Positions 58,646 through 64,000 of a DNA stretch of 64,000 nt are shown one piece after another (the first letter of the stretch is position 1; the number at the start of each line of letters is the position of its first letter). The position numbers and the translations under genes were made by a program. The notes beneath the pieces are model-generated. The model had not been told where the DNA came from. It did not search any database and saw only the letters and a program-made list of their open reading frames with translations. This DNA comes from Mucidula mucida. Its lineage: Eukaryota; Basidiomycota; Agaricomycetes; Agaricales; Physalacriaceae. Location: contig JADNYV010000147.1 of assembly GCA_015501055.1 (NCBI GenBank), forward strand, positions 29,766 through 93,765, written 5' to 3'.

Positions 58646-60968
58646 GTATTGCGATCACCGTATCTGAAGTGGTTGTTCCTGGTACCATCATGAGCCAGCA
58701 TCACAAACGCGCACTAAATAGCTTTGGTGAGGTACCCTTTGATGTGGTATGTCATCGCAGTCATGTTCACATCGTAGACGGTTACACCGCCGCCACCGCT
58801 TCCGCCACCATTGCTGCCACCGCCGCCATCTGCTCCAGCAGATCTTCCGGGCCCTATTGCTATTGACTCAACCCCAACTATAACCCAGACAACATTGTCT
58901 ATTCCGATGATGGGTGTGCCGGATGATGATATTATCAGTCTTGGGGAACTTCTTCGTCAATGCGACCTCGATTCCGATCCAGGTCAACTACGCGATTTGG
59001 ATCAGCACATACCGGCCTTGGTGGACCTGAACAGCAAAGAGATTGAAGCGTTGCTTGGATCTCGTGATGTACCATTGGAGGAATACGCTCACCTTGTGCG
59101 TAGTCGAGTTCTTAAGGATGTGTTTCATCTACTCGACATGATTTATATATCACGAGTCCACGGCCTATGTATCCCATTTGCCCAGGCGTTTCGTGATGCA
59201 CTTTTTATTCCTAATATCAAGGATAAAGCTCGCATTGAAGTGTGGCTCCGGACGAAGAATCTGAAATGGGAGGATATGCTCCGCTACAAGTCCGCCTGGT
59301 TGTGGCGCCACTGTCGCCGTACCATTCCTCCCCCAGAAGTGCTCTATCCATTGGTGTACGATGTCTTGCATACTTGGGGGGCACTGAAAGATGCTAAAAC
59401 GGGCCTGCCGCTCTTCAATGCATCTGCTTGGCAGACGGCAAAGAACATTCTTGACCTCGTACGGAATGGGTATGTCTCTGATCCTCCTGGAGTCACGCTG
59501 TACTACTGCATCGGACTTAATGCTGAGGCGAATGGTCTGCCTATCTATCGCTGTATTTGAGGAACCAACATGACTGAAGGTGGTGTTCATACACACCTCC
59601 GTTCTCGACTTCCAACAAGCGGGGTGTCAGTTTGTCACATGCGAGCATGCTTACTTGACTTCGTGTTGCGGCATAATCTTCTTGTAAGTACAAACATGAA
59701 CTTGCCTTCTTGAAGTGCTCTGATAATTCTATAATAGGTTGGTACCTACAACTCAACGGGAAAGAAGTACCATGGACACGATTCAATATGGCTTACGAAC
59801 GAAATTCAAGAGCTGGAGATCACCCTTTCCGAACGCTTTTCTAATATAAAACCAAGCAATCCTTCCTGGGTAAACGGTAATCTCTATCAACAGACCACTG
59901 AGGAGGTGGGGATTCTCCGTATCCCAGAGTCTACACGGATAGAAGCATGCATACAGCCATTCAATACAACTCTCGATGGTAAACAAAAGCAGAGCTATCT
60001 CGCACGCCTACAGGGAACGAGCAAGGCGGTGCTACCTCTACATACTGCCGTCGAACGGAAGCTCTTCAGCGAACTCATGCAAACATGTTCTGACTTCACG
60101 TCAACAAGCGGCAACATTCATTCGAAGGCAGTCCAGGTCTGGAACCGACGTGCTCACAATGACCCGGACATATTCTATAAGGTATCTTTGTTTAATCTAT
60201 GTAGTACCTATGCTTATACCTCATAAAGCTTTCGGAACAGCTTACGGCTTACTTCAGTGGCGACTGGAAATCTAATGCGAATACTCGGTTATCACTCTCG
60301 CAGGCATTTAGCAAGACTCAGCCTCTCCAACAACGACTACATGATCCAAAGCGATCCAAGAAGATTATCGCCACCAGTTCAGGTCCGCTGATTCCTCATC
60401 ACGTCACCCAGGGCTATCAGAGTCTTGATGAGAACATGGAAATCACACATGGAAATCAGCCGTACGTTTCTCACAGATGGACATCTTGTATCGTGTTAAT
60501 TCATTGGTGATTTAGATCAACTTCTTCAGGATCTACAGAGTCTATATCAATGTCTACAACGTCTTTGCCAATTGCGCCACAAGTTCATAGTGCAGGGTAT
60601 GTCGAGTCTCTGAATTCTCAGGGTTGATCTCCTTCTAACTTACCGTGACCAGGAGCTTGTATCCGGCATCGGACGTATCAACGCCAGCTCCGGTCAATCC
60701 AATGGTGGTCTTAAGCCGCAAGCGCGCGTTAGAAGCACAACCCGATCAACCAAACAAAAAGGAGAGAAAGGAGCGAGCTTGTCAACGCTGTGGGCGTGAG
60801 AGTGGTTGTAACGGTAGACAGGCATGGTATCGATGCCAGTATGCATGCCGCGACTGTGGTGAGCGAAGTGTTCGCGCATGTGCGGGACGTCAAGCCAACA
60901 GTCCAAAAAAGAGAAGTTGTGGACCACGCGAAATACCTGCAGCCGCAGCTCGTCATGTTATTTCATAG

Positions 60969-63660
60969 CCTACCTTATTATCTTAGTCCGACTTCTACCA
61001 AATCCATTGTTCTGCCTCGCATGGTTTCGACGAGGCAAGGACCCTTTTGCCTTATTGAGACAGTAAATGGACTCGGCAATGCGGCAGACCGGTGACTTTC
61101 GGAAAACGCCATCCACTAGTGTTCTAAAAAGGCAATCTCTCACGAATTTCCCACTCCCAACAGCTATCAGCGTTTGCTAACGGCTGCTGGATGCTACTGA
61201 CCCCGTAAAAATTCCCAAACGGAGCTTTGTGATGGTATGGAACATATGGCTTGCAACGTAAATGTATCAGACTCTCAGTCGCTCTCTTTCTCCCTTTTTC
61301 TTCTTCCTCTCTTTCCTTTTTTGGTTTTCTTTATTTTTTTATTTTTTCACCCACAACATCGCTATCGAGCCCGAATTTCAACTCTAAATGATAGGGTACT
61401 TTGTGGTTTACAGGGTCCATATATCTAGAAACTTATATATATCACCACAAATACCAAGAGCGGAAACCCGGATGATGGGTTTGCATGGTGCGCGCGTGCC
61501 CTCCGCTTCGGAGGCTCTATGCGATTTCCGGACTGTAAAGGGGGAAATAAGCCGCGCCACGCTCAATCATAAATTTGTCTCCCAGCTGTGGAATGGTCGC
61601 ACCTGAAAAGACAACCGCATAACTTTGTTGAGCTGCAAATATATATGATGTTGCCTTGCATAAATGATGATGCATGCCACAGAGACATGAAGACATATCA
61701 AAGCTATTCGCAGAGAACACGGCTCTGAAGGTGTTGGAGGACTCGCGCGGCCTTGGAACGCTCACGATGCTCGCCCACATTGCCGCGTGAGCCAAGACGG
61801 TCGATTGCAAGGATGGAAGGCCGTTCAAGGAGAAAGCGGTCGAACCAGTTTGAGTTACAAGGTCTTCGCAATCCTATAAGAAGCGATACTTTGACTCCAA
61901 CGATTCAACCTGGCTAGCCAGTCCATAGCAACAGAGGATTGACGTCTTATGATGTGCTCCAAGTTGTCATAACACGCCGATATGTACCGTTGCCGAGACG
62001 TTCATGGTCTATTTTTGGCGAGATTACCTAGGCCTGCCGTCCGGACCCTAGGTAATGTGCATCCCCCGCCATCCCGCGCACGATAGTGGCAAGCTCAAAA
62101 CTTCCGCCACTCTCCCATAACCCATTACCAGCGAGTTTCAGAGCCCTAAAGCGGGTCTTCAATGCCGAACTACGCAGAAAGGCATTGTCCTCATTGGATA
62201 AACACTAGACTCCTGATGATCGGTGCATTCTCTTCAAAGGAAGGACTTTGATTGGCTAGGCGTGCATTCAGATCTCCCATTACTACAACTTTCTTGCCCG
62301 CCAGCTCTGCTTTTACCAAGGACAAGTCAAGCATTGCACAAATGTCCATCTAGTGTTGGCGCTTGGCAGTGCCGCCGCCGCCGCTTGCTAGTCTGAGTCT
62401 GTCCAACTCTGATGTCTCGATCCTTTCAGTAGTAAGTATATCAACTTGCCACATACATAGTGACGTCCAAACCGCCTAATCGCAGCACTGAGGTGACCAT
62501 GCCATGAATGACATGAACTGACCCGACGTGCTATTGGATGTGACTTGAGATTTGTAAGATTCTTGCAATTATCCTTGCCTAGACTACTGACCTCGAGAGC
62601 CGCCTTCAAGCTCCAAAAACATTGGCAAAGGCACAGAAGTCTGTGGGACCAAACACACAGACATACTGGGGTGGTAGGGTGGAAGAGCTCCACAATGTAT
62701 TGTCTTGCCTTCGCTAAGTTTTTGGTGGCGGCGGCACAGCACGACTCGGTGGGCCCCCAAAAGATGGCGGGGTCGGTGATTGGAAGGCTTGATGAGTACC
62801 AAACATTGGTGGTGCGAACCACAATGGCATTTAAGACTATGCAGCAGGTCCCGCAAAGGTAGGCAGATACCATGGCACCGAGTGGCGGACCATGACATCT
62901 GCAACTAGACTCAGATTGCTGCGGGACAGGTGGTGATGGAGCAGATGGAAGAGTGCTAAACTCAAGAGATAGTCTCAGACAAACAACGAGGAGGCCACAG
63001 CATCGCACTATGCAAGGTTATGAAACACATGGCGGCTACAAAGTAGTACCACGCTGGAGTGAAGAAGACACACTGAGGACATTGAGAGCACGATACACAT
63101 TGCAGACGCGAAATGAAGAGAGCACAAAAAACTAGAAAAGACTTCTAAGGAGAGGGCGCGCCGTGGGCACTGCCTGAAATAAGGTGAGTGCCAAAGATGG
63201 AGGAGCAGCACTTACAGAAAGGGGGTCACGCAATGGTAGGCAACTTCAACATGTTAGAAAACACCTCAGCACGCCCTGTGTCCATTGGACTGGCAATTGA
63301 TGATGAGGTTGGCGCTGGGTTGGCGGGAGAGTCGCTGATCTGGGTCTCCGGACGGCAGGCCCAGGTAATCTTGCCAAAAAATAGACCATGAACTTCTCGG
63401 CAACGGTAGATATGTCGTCTCCGTGTCAAGCTATGTATGACGCTGGTGACCCCGCTTCCAATCACCCAACGGACGAAATGGTACTCTGCTGTTTACTCCA
63501 AGATGCCGCAATGTTGAGGCTTTGCCTTGCTGAATAGTTCGTGCGTAGGCTCTCGTGCTAGTGCGGCAGGAAACGATCTGAAAACAAACAATGCTGAATT
63601 TCTCTGTTCTCCTTTTTATTACCCGTGAGCATTTTCGATTTATCTACATTGACATCCACC
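60969..63660. other. Long stretch without supported gene (copy B)
   Basis: Twin of 39131-41822 with the same pyrimidine tract (about 61274-61350) and the same unconvincing 206-codon minus-strand frame (62388-63008). Confidence 0.5.
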
Positions 63661-64000
63661 TTATTTCTTCTTGTTTACATTCTCCAGGGTGTATGTCTCA
63701 ACTTCCTTCAAGAACTCTGCCTTGCCTTTCACAGGTGCCCAACCCAGTCGTCTTGCTCGGGTACTGACACAGCGGCTGTTGCCGCCAAGGATATGCATAA
63801 TGATTTCCTAAAACTAAACTCAACTTTGGCAAGCAGTTCAGCGCGTCGTATACTCACCGGGAGGCCCAAGTCGGTAAACTCTTTCACTGTAATTGGGCGT
63901 CCCTTGGAAACTGCTTTCCCAGTCATTGCCCGCAGCGGTTAGCGAAACCTCGCGAAGTTGGACAGAGCCATTTTCTATGAAAAAGTACCCTTCTTTACCG
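63661..64000 (-). pseudogene. NmrA-like gene, copy B 3' end with 2-bp deletion
   Basis: Same C-terminal exons as the gene ending at 41823. Two bases are missing near 63932 (CCCGCAGCGG against CCCGCGCAGCGG), which shifts the frame between SLTAA and MTGKAVS. Only the 3' end is inside the window. Confidence 0.75.

Larger units (their letters stand above)
52774..60968 (+). pseudogene. Large element-like gene: AT-hooks, DDE-transposase-like region, DEDDy exonuclease, Cys cluster; split by three insertions
   Basis: ATG 52774 begins MSFKIQFYQPPVPEP, with two AT-hook-like motifs (RRGRPKGSK, LGRPKGTG). The long exon (about 53517-54756) has a Cys region (CPLCHVKL...YECRGTCQKRF) and QSGMGAHQVADMFR. A DDE-like part follows: VCAIDHSHK, then across an intron FKVDGVAIFTALLTVTNEKGEIRV and EVFYTD|NISDKAMLEG. 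Next is a WRN-like exonuclease: VVGFDSEWNV (Exo I), LKAGHLVNRDLKQLE (Exo II), YAACDAQVALQLF (Exo III). After the solo LTR come YAHLVRSRVLKDVFHLLDMI, GTNMTEGGVHTHLRS and the cluster CQRCGRESGCNGRQ...CRDCG, ending at 60968. Without the insertions (MITE in an intron, hAT within FYTDN, LTR after PTR) the frames join well, so the host gene was intact when hit. It is probably itself a mobile-element gene. Confidence 0.7.
58117..64000. repeat. Segmental duplication, copy B (runs off the window)
   Basis: Counterpart of 36273-42164 at an offset of about 21.84 kb, in the same orientation. It begins with the LTR and continues past the right window edge. In copy B the sequence left of the LTR is the natural continuation of the interrupted gene, so copy B is the original locus. 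Confidence 0.95.

Noticed and set aside
52549..61200. Possible terminal inverted repeats of the DDE/exonuclease element (CCGTTAGC near 52569 and inverted near 61180)
   Set aside because: Only an 8-base core matches and the spacing from the gene is arbitrary; no target duplication could be found.
1..64000. CRISPR arrays, bacterial operons or prophage
   Set aside because: No regular short repeats with spacers; introns, LTR elements and gene types are those of a fungus.

Overview
This window looks like a piece of an agaricomycete (mushroom-forming basidiomycete) nuclear genome. The genes carry many short introns (about 45-60 nt, GT..AG), and the gene types fit that group: a FunK1-type fungal protein kinase, a peptidyl-Lys metalloendopeptidase, F-box/leucine-rich proteins, a Crinkler-like P-loop NTPase, and dense, nested transposable elements. 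Assignments come from reading translations by eye; no database search was run.

Layout. 1-8.1 kb: an inverted duplication of a D-amino-acid oxidase gene plus an F-box-like gene, around a spacer with another F-box gene. Each oxidase copy is broken differently. 9.7-10.3 kb: a small PH+CRIB gene without a kinase domain. 11.7-26.2 kb: a convergent pair of paralogs encoding a divergent GHKL ATPase joined to an FN3-like domain and a C5-cytosine-methyltransferase-like domain. The left copy reads through 12 exons to a predicted 1419 residues; the right copy is decayed. Between them lie an MFS transporter, a broken P-loop NTPase and a small unknown gene. 26.3-30.3 kb: a secreted metalloendopeptidase, an APH-fold phosphotransferase and a small hypothetical gene.

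30.3-36.8 kb: a frameshifted Ty3/Gypsy chromovirus on the minus strand with two LTRs. Its 3'-side flank (36.8-42.16 kb) is repeated at 58.6-64.0 kb, so a segment of at least 5.9 kb starting in an LTR is present twice. 41.8-47 kb: an NmrA-like NAD(P)-binding protein and a FunK1 kinase with a truncated tandem copy. 48.9-52.3 kb: a PEP-mutase-family gene with a frame lesion, and an apparently intact flavocytochrome b2-type L-lactate dehydrogenase. 52.8-61.0 kb: a large element-like gene (AT-hooks, DDE-transposase-like region, DEDDy 3'-5' exonuclease, cysteine cluster) interrupted by a MITE in an intron, a 2.2-kb hAT-like element, and a solo LTR.

The two most unusual things are the GHKL-FN3-methyltransferase fusion, whose methyltransferase part keeps SAM-binding motifs but has lost recognisable PCQ and ENV catalytic motifs, and the DDE-exonuclease fusion gene that has become a landing site for three other elements.
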